Below the pieces are notes generated by a model. It worked only from the letters and a program-made list of their open reading frames with translations, did no database searches and was not told the DNA's origin. From positions 1 to 64,000 of the forward strand of contig CAJUOB010000006.1 in the NCBI GenBank assembly GCA_910587915.1: a stretch of 64,000 nt of DNA, written 5' to 3'. The translations under genes were made by a program, and so were the position numbers. This DNA comes from an uncultured Muribaculaceae bacterium (GTDB lineage Bacteria; Bacteroidota; Bacteroidia; Bacteroidales; Muribaculaceae). How positions within the stretch are numbered: position 1 is the first letter of the stretch; every line of letters starts with the position of its first letter. Shown here piece after piece: positions 1-7,829 of this stretch.

Positions 1-44
1 CGCTCTCTTGCGGCCGTCCCGGGGTTGCTTCCCGAAAGCGAGTG

Positions 45-76
45 CAAAGGTAGAGGGTTATTTTGATTCCACCAAA
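45..76 (-). promoter_or_regulatory. Full-consensus Bacteroidetes promoter firing off the left end
   Basis: On the minus strand the sequence reads TTTG, 20 nt, TACCTTTG, an exact match to the -33/-7 consensus of the Bacteroidetes primary sigma factor. Transcription would start near position 40 and run left out of the window into a GC-rich leader. The downstream gene is not visible, so what it drives is unknown. Confidence 0.7.
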
Positions 77-462
77 TATTTCAGCGAAAAAATGTGTTTT
101 AAAGCATAGATTTAACTTCTATTCACATTACAGGTGACTTTTCAGACGAGAATTTAGTCAAATCAACTTATAATAAGCGAGCAAATATTTACAATTGCCA
201 TTTTGACTACATCTAAAAAAATCACTGCACCCGATTCATAATTTACCCTTCCAATTTTAGCATACACTCAAAAAGATTGACAGGATATCGCGACCCAATT
301 ACATATAGGGAAATCGACAAGGATGATCAAATCTATATTATATAGTCATTCTTCGAATCAAGATTTCGAGACAGCTGACTATAATATACCATAGGTTTAC
401 TATTGCAGCGCTTTGCTCATAGACAAAGATAATGCTCAGCCATACTGAATAAACATAACGGA

Positions 463-480
463 CCATATTATGTAATATGG
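463..480. repeat. 18-bp perfect palindrome downstream of the GLPGLI/receptor operon
   Basis: The arms CCATATTA and TAATATGG flank a 2-nt centre. It lies about 25 nt beyond the stop of the small ORF at 506-604 in the direction of transcription, where an mRNA 3' hairpin would sit. No U-tract follows, so it may be a processing stem or a protein site instead of a classic terminator. Confidence 0.45.
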
Positions 481-505
481 TTTGCTGTTATAATGAGGCG
501 TAAGA

Positions 506-604
506 CTACTGCACTGGTTCTGATAGAACAGAATTTACCACCTGAGGCGTATTAGCAATTGATAATTCTATCTGTTTTGCTGTAGAATATGTACCAGTAC
601 TCAT
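506..604 (-). CDS. Possible 32-residue small protein behind the receptor gene
   Basis: An ATG 17 nt after the stop of the receptor gene opens a 32-codon frame (starts MSTGTYSTAKQIE, ends LSEPVQ) closed by TAG. The composition is polar and protein-like, with no signal peptide, membrane segment or known motif that I recognise. The same strand and close spacing would place it last in the GLPGLI/receptor operon. It could equally be the remnant of a longer gene or a chance frame. Support rests only on position and composition. Confidence 0.25.
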   Translation of the reverse strand: MSTGTYSTAKQIELSIANTPQVVNSVLSEPVQ

Positions 605-621
605 AATATTTACAAAAATAT

Positions 622-3258
622 TTACAAAAGTTTCATCCTCACCGTAAGCATAACATTCCGCTCGCGGAGGGCGTAGATACTGGTGTAGATGTCCATAGCG
701 GCATAGCTCACTTTTGTGAATGATTTGAAGTTGAAAATGTTGTTAAATGCCAGATTCCACTCAAACCGTCCTTGCCGATAAGTTAGTTTTGAATCTCCAA
801 ACCATACATTTTTGTCTCCGGAAGTCAAATTCGTATAGTTATTTTCGGCTGAAATATTAAATATTAGATTCTTAAGAGGATAGAAATTAATGTCGGCTCT
901 GCCTGTCCAAGTACGCACCCATGGAGAACCGGCTTCTATTCCCTTCGTTTCACTTCTATTCTCGCCATAAGCGAACGCAAGAGCGGCTCCCATCCAACGG
1001 GCAGGCGTTGTTGAAATTAAAATGCTGCCACCCCAAGTTTTGGTATTGAAAGCAAAGAGCGATTTATTTATCAAAGAATTTCCTTTGTATAGCGAAGCTG
1101 TAGCTCCCAATTTCACGGTAGTATTCCAAAAACCGAGCCCTTTGCTTAAGTTTGCTGTAATGGAATAACTGTTTGCTGTGTTTTGCAACGGCAGATTGAT
1201 GCTCACAGTCGACAGCCCATCGTAATCATAGCCCATGATGCTGTTATGCCTGAACTGATTCCAGGATAGGCTGGCATTACCGAAAATCTGATGGAAAGGA
1301 TTGGAAAAATAGTAAGCTAACGATGTTAACCATGTTTCATCTTTCATCGTACGCTCAATCTCCGATCTTCGAAATGAAAGATAATCGGTCATTACAATTC
1401 CTGTTGTAGCCCTTTGTGAATTATCTCTCATTTTGTTATAGGTCACGTCTAATGCCAACCAGTTGCGTCCCATCTTATAGGTTATATGTGCCTGGGGAAT
1501 TATAGTGATATAGTTCCAAGTCGTCCCTCTGGATTGGTCTATCCTATCATTGAGCCACTGCAGGTTATAAGAAGCCGACAAAGTTAACTCGGCGTAAAAA
1601 TCCCCTATTGGATACGATATCTTTGGCTGAATGCCAACATTGAGCTTTCCGAATAGAAAATCATTTTGTGTCAAATCTTTGTCTGTTAATTTCATTCCGT
1701 CAAGTTCCGACTTCACATTTTCCATATTGAAATCCGTAAAGATGCCGGTATAAAGTCTTACCTTATTCACCTGCAAGCTCCTTGAGGTAAACAGATTTGC
1801 CAAAACTGCATCAGTAGTGTATTCCTGAATTGGATTTGAACTTTGAGAAGCCTCATCTGTACCCTTTTCAACGGATAGCGTCTGGGGCTTGTGATTCCAT
1901 CCTGCGGATAGATACATTTCCCATGCATGCTTCCCACCATTCTTAATAAAGCTAAGGCGGTCGGTTATTTCAATAGCCGGATTATCAAGATGTTGATCAA
2001 CCATTGTTTTCCCAGATGTAAAACTACCGGTGGTTATTGCGGTGCCGATGTCATGGTTCCAATTCGTATTTATATTCAAAGAATTATCAAGGTATAAGCT
2101 CTTATCATTCCTCTTATAATTCGTTGCCGCAGATAATGAATTTATGTAGTTACAAGCTGTTAACTCTTTATATATACTTCGATATTTTCCGGAAACCGGT
2201 TCATACTGCTGGGATATTTCTTCTCCGGATTTACGAAGTTGGTCATTATAATACCCTAAATTAAATGTCAAAGTTGTAAGTGAATCAGTTTTAACCAACT
2301 GATTTACACTTATAGTATTTGATTTATTGTCGATATAGCGCCGGGAGGCTATTCCGGGATTTGGAGGAGTCGCGACTGAAAGCGGAGCCTTATTAATGAA
2401 GCGCGGAAGATTGTCGTCTGTCATCGACTTGAGTTCGGCATTGACATCTATCCCGCTATTGTTCCCCTTGTAAGTAGTCATGTTCTGCACTTTCTTTCCG
2501 AAAAACATAGCGACAAGCTCGGCAGCCCATAATGCCGGTTTATATCCACCACCACCCATCGCTGATATTGTCCATGTGCCTTTCGCTGATGATTTCAACT
2601 TGAGATTTATGGTTATATCTTCAGAAGGAGCTATGTCTTTCAAGGCTCTTATCGGCTGATGGTTCTGGTAGACCTGAACGGAGGCTACATCATTGGCAGA
2701 GACATTATTTGTGGCTATTCCGTATCGACCTTGCAGAAGATCCATATCTTCCACATAGAAATTTTTCACCTCCTTGCCGTTGAAACTGATACGCCCGGAC
2801 TCGCTGACTTCCAATCCCGGCATCTTTTTAATTACATCGCCGATAACACGGTCTGACTTGCCTTGGTAAGAGCCAACATTAAAACTTAAAGTATCTCCTC
2901 GCTCGGTTATCTTATCGGCAACAACAACAAATTCCTTGAGTGTATTCCCACCCTGCAAGACCAAATCAATTTGACTTGAGGATGCTTTAATATTCTTTTT
3001 AAGTGGAGTATATCCAATCATTGAAGCCCTAATCGTTACACTGTCAGATGTTGAGTTAAACTCAAGAGTGTATTTACCGGATTCATCAGCCATTGTATGC
3101 GCCACAATCTTTCCGGCATCCGTCACTGTCACCATGGCTTCGAGAGCTTGTCCGGAAGTGTCAGACACTTTGCCACGCAGTATAATCTGCGCACAGACAA
3201 CCTGCGCACCGATCAAAAATATTAAGCTTATTAAAGCCTTGGCTCGGGGACTCGTCAT
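622..3258 (-). CDS. TonB-receptor-like outer membrane beta-barrel protein
   Basis: The 878-residue protein has a signal peptide ending near VCAQ, a carboxypeptidase-regulatory-like beta-sandwich (about residues 26-105, GKVSDTSGQALEA onward), a plug-like region (about 110-225, with GDVIKKMPGLEVSESG), and a long region of alternating aromatic strands typical of a beta-barrel. This is the architecture of Bacteroidetes TonB-dependent receptor-like proteins in the outer membrane. The gene starts 5 nt after the stop of the upstream GLPGLI gene, so the two are almost certainly co-transcribed. GLPGLI proteins are repeatedly found beside this receptor class. The substrate is unknown, and no SusD partner is present, which argues against a standard glycan system. 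The gene is visibly more AT-rich than the centre of the window. Confidence 0.85.
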   Translation of the reverse strand: MTSPRAKALISLIFLIGAQVVCAQIILRGKVSDTSGQALEAMVTVTDAGKIVAHTMADESGKYTLEFNSTSDSVTIRASMIGYTPLKKNIKASSSQIDLVLQGGNTLKEFVVVADKITERGDTLSFNVGSYQGKSDRVIGDVIKKMPGLEVSESGRISFNGKEVKNFYVEDMDLLQGRYGIATNNVSANDVASVQVYQNHQPIRALKDIAPSEDITINLKLKSSAKGTWTISAMGGGGYKPALWAAELVAMFFGKKVQNMTTYKGNNSGIDVNAELKSMTDDNLPRFINKAPLSVATPPNPGIASRRYIDNKSNTISVNQLVKTDSLTTLTFNLGYYNDQLRKSGEEISQQYEPVSGKYRSIYKELTACNYINSLSAATNYKRNDKSLYLDNSLNINTNWNHDIGTAITTGSFTSGKTMVDQHLDNPAIEITDRLSFIKNGGKHAWEMYLSAGWNHKPQTLSVEKGTDEASQSSNPIQEYTTDAVLANLFTSRSLQVNKVRLYTGIFTDFNMENVKSELDGMKLTDKDLTQNDFLFGKLNVGIQPKISYPIGDFYAELTLSASYNLQWLNDRIDQSRGTTWNYITIIPQAHITYKMGRNWLALDVTYNKMRDNSQRATTGIVMTDYLSFRRSEIERTMKDETWLTSLAYYFSNPFHQIFGNASLSWNQFRHNSIMGYDYDGLSTVSINLPLQNTANSYSITANLSKGLGFWNTTVKLGATASLYKGNSLINKSLFAFNTKTWGGSILISTTPARWMGAALAFAYGENRSETKGIEAGSPWVRTWTGRADINFYPLKNLIFNISAENNYTNLTSGDKNVWFGDSKLTYRQGRFEWNLAFNNIFNFKSFTKVSYAAMDIYTSIYALRERNVMLTVRMKLL

Positions 3259-3263
3259 AGGAT

Positions 3264-4181
3264 CTACTCTAATTCAAGCTGAGTGTACGGATGCTCCCGT
3301 GAGGAAATTTCACGCCCTAATCTAATGTTAAAAACCGAATGCCCCGTTGTTTTAAAATAATTTTCATTTAATGCGCGCTGGAGTTTCCAGACCTTATCGC
3401 GGGTAGATTGCTTATACTTGTTTCCACGAGGCGCAAAAATCGGAAAATTACCGTTTTCTACAGCTACAGCCTCAAAAGTATAGATTCCGTCGTCGTCGTT
3501 CACCTTCATTATCAAGCCCGGGAGACCTCCGAATTTCCAAGGCCCATATTCAACCGGAATGTCCGGAGTAAACCACGCCGTAAAATCACGACCACGCCAA
3601 TGACATATTGCCTTTATGCATTCATAGCCACATACTGTGTCAGTTTCTGCACAAATTTGCCAGTTGAAAAGTGGGAGATTCTCCGTATAATATAGGTTTT
3701 CCGAATCAAGTTCTCTCGGCATAGTTGCCCATTCGGTCAAGATTCTGTCTTGTGTGGTTATCTGAGAATACTGATACTCTATCCAATAATCGGGGCGATG
3801 ACCTTGAATCCAACGAGCCGGTGGATAAGCGACATTCCTGCCGTGGGTGTCGAACCAATGAGCCAGGCTATCCTCATTGACCTCGACAAAGAAGCTGCTA
3901 TAGTCTGTCATTTCCGGAGCAATCTTCAGCTGCCCCTCGTCAATCCATGTAGACTTGTCTTTTATATCCTCTGCATTGAAAGCGTATCTGATGCGAATAT
4001 TCGCATCACACACCGTTAACCTTTCTCCTATTGCTGACCTCACATAATTGGAGGGTGATATTTTAGCATCGGAGTCTTTTCGTTGGGCCCAAAGGCCACA
4101 TGGTAACAGACACGAATATATAAGGACGGCAATAAGAACCTTATCATTGAGATTTCGCAAGAATATTCTATTGTTTTTCAT
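3264..4181 (-). CDS. GLPGLI family protein (copy 1)
   Basis: This 305-residue secreted protein has a signal peptide (hydrophobic stretch about residues 15-32, ending LWAQ) and the family-naming GGLPGLI motif near residues 217-223 (TIGR01200 / Porph_ging). GLPGLI proteins are predicted periplasmic or envelope proteins of Bacteroidetes with no established function. It is the second gene of a four-member arrangement: GLPGLI copy 2, this gene, the receptor, and a possible small ORF. It is nearly identical to copy 2 over its N-terminal two thirds but differs clearly after about residue 205 and at the first few residues, which suggests partial sequence homogenisation. Four cysteines (near residues 58, 177, 183 and 190) could form disulfides in the periplasm. 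Confidence 0.9.
   Translation of the reverse strand: MKNNRIFLRNLNDKVLIAVLIYSCLLPCGLWAQRKDSDAKISPSNYVRSAIGERLTVCDANIRIRYAFNAEDIKDKSTWIDEGQLKIAPEMTDYSSFFVEVNEDSLAHWFDTHGRNVAYPPARWIQGHRPDYWIEYQYSQITTQDRILTEWATMPRELDSENLYYTENLPLFNWQICAETDTVCGYECIKAICHWRGRDFTAWFTPDIPVEYGPWKFGGLPGLIMKVNDDDGIYTFEAVAVENGNFPIFAPRGNKYKQSTRDKVWKLQRALNENYFKTTGHSVFNIRLGREISSREHPYTQLELE
3556..4082 (-). repeat. Identical core of GLPGLI duplication, copy 1
   Basis: About 527 bp of this gene appear identical by eye to 4521-5047 at a constant offset of 965 bp. Substitutions appear immediately outside both edges. It forms a direct tandem repeat that could support recombination or copy-number change. Confidence 0.8.
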
Positions 4182-4228
4182 GATTGTTATTTTTAATAAA
4201 TGAGAAGCATCTCAGAGTAATAGGTTAG

Positions 4229-5146
4229 TCACTCTAACTCAAGTTGTGCATACGGATGTTTTCGTGAATAAATCCATTCACCTAATTTAAAAATAAATTT
4301 TGAGTGTCCGGTTGTTTTTAAATAATCCTCATTCAGGGCGCGTTGTAGTTTCCATACCTTATCGCGGGTAGATTGCTTATACTTGTTTCCACGAGGCGCA
4401 AAAATTGGGAAATTACCGTTTTCTACAGCCACCGCCTCAAAAGTATAGATTCCGTCGTCATCCGACACTTTCATAATCAAACCCGGAAGACCACCGAATT
4501 TCCAAGGACCATATTCAATCGGAATGTCCGGAGTAAACCACGCCGTAAAATCACGACCACGCCAATGACATATTGCCTTTATGCATTCATAGCCACATAC
4601 TGTGTCAGTTTCTGCACAAATTTGCCAGTTGAAAAGTGGGAGATTCTCCGTATAATATAGGTTTTCCGAATCAAGTTCTCTCGGCATAGTTGCCCATTCG
4701 GTCAAGATTCTGTCTTGTGTGGTTATCTGAGAATACTGATACTCTATCCAATAATCGGGGCGATGACCTTGAATCCAACGAGCCGGTGGATAAGCGACAT
4801 TCCTGCCGTGGGTGTCGAACCAATGAGCCAGGCTATCCTCATTGACCTCGACAAAGAAGCTGCTATAGTCTGTCATTTCCGGAGCAATCTTCAGCTGCCC
4901 CTCGTCAATCCATGTAGACTTGTCTTTTATATCCTCTGCATTGAAAGCGTATCTGATGCGAATATTCGCATCACACACCGTTAACCTTTCTCCTATTGCT
5001 GACCTCACATAATTGGAGGGTGATATTTTAGCATCGGAGTCTTTTCGCTGAGCCCAAAGGCCACATGGTAACAGACATGAATATATAAGGATGGCAATAA
5101 GAACCTTATCATTGAGATTTCGCAAAGTTATTTTTTTGATTTTCAT
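4229..5146 (-). CDS. GLPGLI family protein (copy 2)
   Basis: This 305-residue paralogue of the next gene has the same signal peptide, cysteines and GGLPGLI motif. It is first in the operon, 47 nt upstream of copy 1. The tails differ: this copy ends with residues such as HSKFIFKLGEWIYSRKHPYAQ, whereas copy 1 has HSVFNIRLGREISSREHPYTQ. The unequal pattern (identical core, diverged ends) argues that the pair is older than the identity of the core implies. The gene is preceded by a single -7 box at 5210-5217 and a full-consensus promoter at 5491-5522. The function is unknown. Association with an outer membrane receptor suggests the two GLPGLI proteins act on, or deliver cargo to, that receptor (inference). 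Confidence 0.9.
   Translation of the reverse strand: MKIKKITLRNLNDKVLIAILIYSCLLPCGLWAQRKDSDAKISPSNYVRSAIGERLTVCDANIRIRYAFNAEDIKDKSTWIDEGQLKIAPEMTDYSSFFVEVNEDSLAHWFDTHGRNVAYPPARWIQGHRPDYWIEYQYSQITTQDRILTEWATMPRELDSENLYYTENLPLFNWQICAETDTVCGYECIKAICHWRGRDFTAWFTPDIPIEYGPWKFGGLPGLIMKVSDDDGIYTFEAVAVENGNFPIFAPRGNKYKQSTRDKVWKLQRALNEDYLKTTGHSKFIFKLGEWIYSRKHPYAQLELE
4521..5047 (-). repeat. Identical core of GLPGLI duplication, copy 2
   Basis: This is the partner of the repeat at 3556-4082, in the same orientation at an offset of 965 bp. Flanking coding sequence on both sides is diverged. Confidence 0.8.
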
Positions 5147-5209
5147 ACGAAAAACTTTTTAGGGAACTCTTGGGATTATGCAGCTTGTGGTCTTTTTAGT
5201 TAAATTGCT

Positions 5210-5217
5210 CAAAGCTA
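5210..5217 (-). promoter_or_regulatory. Proximal -7 box for the GLPGLI operon
   Basis: The minus strand reads TAGCTTTG, matching TAnnTTTG, about 64 nt upstream of the GLPGLI copy 2 start. No TTTG -33 element lies at the right distance, so it is weaker than the distal promoter. Confidence 0.45.
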
Positions 5218-5464
5218 CAAAAAAATTCGAACTGTTAATATATCGTACTGTTTTTTTGCAAACATTAACAAATATTAAGCAACATCTCGAATTAAGTATA
5301 ATGCACAATGACATCCATTATTTCATATCATTCATACTCACAGAATATTGATATACCTCCCTTCCAATATTTGGATGTTTGTGTTAACTAAACAATCTTA
5401 CACACTCATGCCAAATTTCCATGGGCGAATAGATTCTTTCGAAATTTCAAATTTTGTAATAATC

Positions 5465-5483
5465 TTTGTGGAATATCCACAAA
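5465..5483. repeat. Perfect 8-bp-arm inverted repeat at the distal transcription start
   Basis: TTTGTGGA, ATA, TCCACAAA. It begins within a few bases downstream of the -7 box at 5491-5498, so it covers the predicted transcription start. It could be an operator for a dimeric regulator or a 5' stem-loop of the leader RNA. Confidence 0.55.
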
Positions 5484-5490
5484 TCCGTAC

Positions 5491-5522
5491 CAAAGATAAT
5501 GTGCTAATTCCGAACTAACAAA
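5491..5522 (-). promoter_or_regulatory. Distal full-consensus promoter upstream of GLPGLI operon
   Basis: On the minus strand: TTTG, 20 nt, TATCTTTG, exact in both boxes and spacing. Transcription would start near 5485 and run towards the GLPGLI genes, giving either a long leader or a separate small RNA. Confidence 0.6.
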
Positions 5523-5624
5523 CGCTAACTTTGACTATCGGCAGGAAATACGATTTGTGCTAAATATTTCTAAATCAAGATTTTATAAAATTGCTAACAC
5601 TTGCACATCAGTCACTTACGGACA

Positions 5625-5653
5625 CGAAAAAAGGGCCACAAAATTGTGACCCT
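5625..5653 (-). terminator. Rho-independent terminator of tRNA-Arg
   Basis: The minus strand shows AGGGTCAC, loop, GTGGCCCT (one G-T pair) followed by a run of T. It starts 4 nt after the tRNA 3' end. Confidence 0.8.
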
Positions 5654-5657
5654 TCAG

Positions 5658-5731
5658 TGATCCGGATGCGACTCGAACGCATGACCGTCTGCTTAGAAGG
5701 CAGATGCTCTATCCAGCTGAGCTACCGGACC
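5658..5731 (-). tRNA. tRNA-Arg (anticodon TCT)
   Basis: The 74-nt minus-strand cloverleaf has acceptor arms GGTCCGG and CCGGATC (one G-T pair), discriminator A, a D arm, anticodon stem TCTGC/GCAGA around loop CTTCTAA (anticodon TCT) and a GTTCGAGTC T-loop region. The CCA end is not encoded. It reads AGA and AGG codons. It has its own -7 promoter box and a downstream terminator, so it is a single-gene unit. Confidence 0.95.
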
Positions 5732-5770
5732 TTACATTCCGCAAAATGATATAATGTGCTTTGCGCGGTG

Positions 5771-5778
5771 CAAAGTTA
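5771..5778 (-). promoter_or_regulatory. Promoter -7 box of tRNA-Arg
   Basis: The minus strand reads TAACTTTG, 39 nt upstream of the mature tRNA 5' end, which leaves room for a short 5' leader removed by RNase P. No clear -33 box is seen. Confidence 0.6.
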
Positions 5779-5819
5779 GGAATTTTTTTTGGTACTCAGA
5801 TGTATTTTTGCGGAAAGTT

Positions 5820-6179
5820 TTACTGATGCAGCCGTTTATACTCCGCAACGATATCATCGATTGCGATTCCAAGCTGGTCCATCTGCCTGAAAACATCGTT
5901 CAGTGTGGTTGAGAAAAACTCCTCGCGGTGCTCCGCATCAACCCTGCCGGGGGCGTCATCGGCCAAAAAGAATCCCATACCGCGTTTGGATACAATGATT
6001 CCATGATCCTGAAGATAGTCGTAGGCTTTCAGCACTGTGTGAGTATTCACGGCAAGCGTCACGGCCATTTCCCGTACAGACGGAACTTTCTCGCCCGGAC
6101 GCCATCCGCCTCCCATTATACAACCGAAGGCGTAGTCGATAATCTGTCTGTATATTGGCTTATCTGTACGAAATTCCAT
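5820..6179 (-). CDS. GntR-family transcriptional regulator, YtrA type
   Basis: This 119-residue regulator has a winged-helix GntR domain (about residues 6-70; KPIYRQIIDYAF, GEKVPSVREMA, NTHTVLKAYDYL) and a short helical tail, the compact YtrA form without a ligand-binding domain. I chose the ATG at 6179 over the upstream TTG at 6194: it gives the usual MEF start and lies 2 nt after the permease stop. YtrA regulators typically repress their own operon with the adjacent ABC transporter. Here the regulator is the last gene instead of the first, so repression would feed back through the whole operon (inference). Confidence 0.88.
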   Translation of the reverse strand: MEFRTDKPIYRQIIDYAFGCIMGGGWRPGEKVPSVREMAVTLAVNTHTVLKAYDYLQDHGIIVSKRGMGFFLADDAPGRVDAEHREEFFSTTLNDVFRQMDQLGIAIDDIVAEYKRLHQ

Positions 6180-6181
6180 AA

Positions 6182-6991
6182 TCAGTTCTGGCAAGTTTTA
6201 ATTTTCCGCACAGTAAGTATCATTATCATGATAACTACACATATAACAGCGATTCCAACAATGGGCAGTGAATTCATAATTGTGCCCAGGAGGTTGTTAG
6301 TCATACTATCGGGCGTAAATGTATCCTGCTGTATGGATTGGATAAAGTCGGTATAGAACAGGGCCCATATGCCGAGTGCGATTCCCACAAGGGTACCTAC
6401 GAATCCCGAACCAATAATGCCGACTATACCCATGACGATGCGGTGCCGGCGAGAATACACTATCATCATACATGTCACCGCTACCGTAAACATAGACGAT
6501 GCAGCCGTAGACAGCCAAGACGCTGCTGCAAAGTTCTGCATATCGAAGCCAGGAGCATCATGACGCAACATTTCAACAGCCATCTCGTTGAAAGAGCTGA
6601 CATTAGAAAATATCGAGAATATTCCTACAAGGGAATACCATATGGCGGCGAGAATAGCAGGATAGACCACGAATACCCATCCGAACATGAAAACCGACTT
6701 TTCGACCCATGAGGCAGGCAGAACCGTGGCAACACCACGCCGCGAACAGAACGCGAACACGAATGGGCCCGCATAGTAGCTCCATCCGGCCAAGGAATTG
6801 CCAAGGCTGGAAAGGAGAAAACCGAATGGATTCTCGGGATTGGATTTCATTATCGACATACCGGTGAATGAAATCCAGAAAGCAAACACGAGCAAGAGAC
6901 CGAAAATAATCAGCACCAAACGTATTGCAGGAGTATAGAAACGGGCAAGTTTCCAGAGACGGTCAAACGAAAAAATATCCTTATCCATCAT
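6182..6991 (-). CDS. ABC transporter permease-like integral membrane protein
   Basis: The 269-residue protein has about six hydrophobic helices (for example residues 21-45, 65-85, 100-130, 155-185, 188-215 and 235-260). No enzymatic motif is present. The start overlaps the stop of the ATPase gene by 4 nt (ATGA), which implies translational coupling. With the ATPase it should form an ABC-2-like exporter, or a transporter that responds to membrane or antibiotic stress. The substrate cannot be read from the sequence. It resembles membrane subunits found with YtrA regulators. Confidence 0.75.
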   Translation of the reverse strand: MMDKDIFSFDRLWKLARFYTPAIRLVLIIFGLLLVFAFWISFTGMSIMKSNPENPFGFLLSSLGNSLAGWSYYAGPFVFAFCSRRGVATVLPASWVEKSVFMFGWVFVVYPAILAAIWYSLVGIFSIFSNVSSFNEMAVEMLRHDAPGFDMQNFAAASWLSTAASSMFTVAVTCMMIVYSRRHRIVMGIVGIIGSGFVGTLVGIALGIWALFYTDFIQSIQQDTFTPDSMTNNLLGTIMNSLPIVGIAVICVVIMIMILTVRKIKTCQN

Positions 6992-7821
6992 TTTTCCAGT
7001 ATTTCAATAATTTCATTAGATTGTCCGCCTACAACGGCCGAATAAAGTAGCTCGAAATCAATAGCCGAAGCATATGGCTGGTCGGCACGAATTATGGCAC
7101 GGAACATGGCTCCCTCCGACTCCATGAAAACAGCATCGGGCACGGGAACTGACGACGTGACGAAGCTAAGTTTAGCCGATATATCGGCCACAGAAGCCGA
7201 CAGCACCACCTCTCCCCGGTGGAGAATCACCACAGAATCATACAGCACTTCGAGGTCGGCAACTGTATGGGTGGAAATCACCATAGTCTGCCCATCGCCT
7301 ATACATCGGCTCACCATACGTCGAAGCTCCTTTTTCGAATCAATATCGAGACCGTTGGCCGGCTCATCGAGCAAAAGCAAGTCGGGCCGCAAAGCAAGGG
7401 CATAGGCTATGTACGACTTACGCCGCATGCCAAGCGACAAACTCTTGAGACGTTCCTTGCCCGACAAACCGAAAGCGCCCAAATTTTCGGCAAGCATATC
7501 GGCATCGAACGATGGATAGAAACTGCCATGGTAGCGGGCCGTAGTCAAGATATCACTGAAAGGGCTTTGCCAATCCTCGGAGAGATAGAAAATACTACTC
7601 ATGGTCGACGGTGCGCGCTCCCCGGGATTTTTCCCGTCGAAATCCACACTACCCTCTCCGGCCAGAAGCAAGCCGGATGCAACACCGAGAAGAGTGCTCT
7701 TTCCGGCACCATTCTCGCCAAGCAACAGACAAATTCCAGGAGCGATCTCCGCATTGATATACTTCAGGGCATCCTTGGAACGTCCACTGTACTTATAAGT
7801 CAAATCGTGAAAGCTAAGCAT
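6988..7821 (-). CDS. ABC transporter ATP-binding protein
   Basis: The 277-residue nucleotide-binding subunit has Walker A GENGAGKST (about residues 35-43), signature LSLGMRRK (about 128-135), Walker B LLLLDEPANGLD (about 151-162) and an H-loop in STHTVADLE. It lies 8 nt downstream of an 18-codon hydrophobic ORF and overlaps the permease gene. The gene order ATPase, permease, GntR regulator matches small stress-responsive exporter operons. Transcription probably starts at the consensus promoter at 7943-7973. Confidence 0.9.
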   Translation of the reverse strand: MLSFHDLTYKYSGRSKDALKYINAEIAPGICLLLGENGAGKSTLLGVASGLLLAGEGSVDFDGKNPGERAPSTMSSIFYLSEDWQSPFSDILTTARYHGSFYPSFDADMLAENLGAFGLSGKERLKSLSLGMRRKSYIAYALALRPDLLLLDEPANGLDIDSKKELRRMVSRCIGDGQTMVISTHTVADLEVLYDSVVILHRGEVVLSASVADISAKLSFVTSSVPVPDAVFMESEGAMFRAIIRADQPYASAIDFELLYSAVVGGQSNEIIEILEK

Positions 7822-7829
7822 ATCCAGGT

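Larger units (their letters stand above)
1..505. other. AT-rich non-coding stretch at left edge
   Basis: No convincing gene is visible here on either strand. The stretch holds a leftward consensus promoter at 45-76, an 18-bp palindrome at 463-480, and a looser inverted repeat with arms TATAGTCA (341-348) and TGACTATA (376-383). A single minus-strand -7 box (CAAAGATA on the plus strand, 424-431) has no -33 partner. Only ORFs of about 20 codons or fewer occur, and none has supporting signals. Confidence 0.6.
5147..5657. other. Long AT-rich leader/intergenic region before the GLPGLI operon
   Basis: About 500 bp with no convincing gene. Minus-strand frames here are 12 codons or fewer. It contains two leftward promoter candidates (5210-5217 and 5491-5522), a perfect inverted repeat at 5465-5483, and the terminator of the upstream tRNA at its right edge. 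If the distal promoter is used, the GLPGLI mRNA carries an untranslated leader of roughly 340 nt. Confidence 0.6.

Noticed and set aside
5407..5445. 12-codon minus-strand frame in the GLPGLI leader
   Set aside because: Too short, with no supporting signal; several equally short frames occur nearby.
5803..5810. Plus-strand TATTTTTG resembling a -7 box
   Set aside because: It would transcribe antisense into the gntR gene with no gene downstream; probably chance in an AT-rich spacer.
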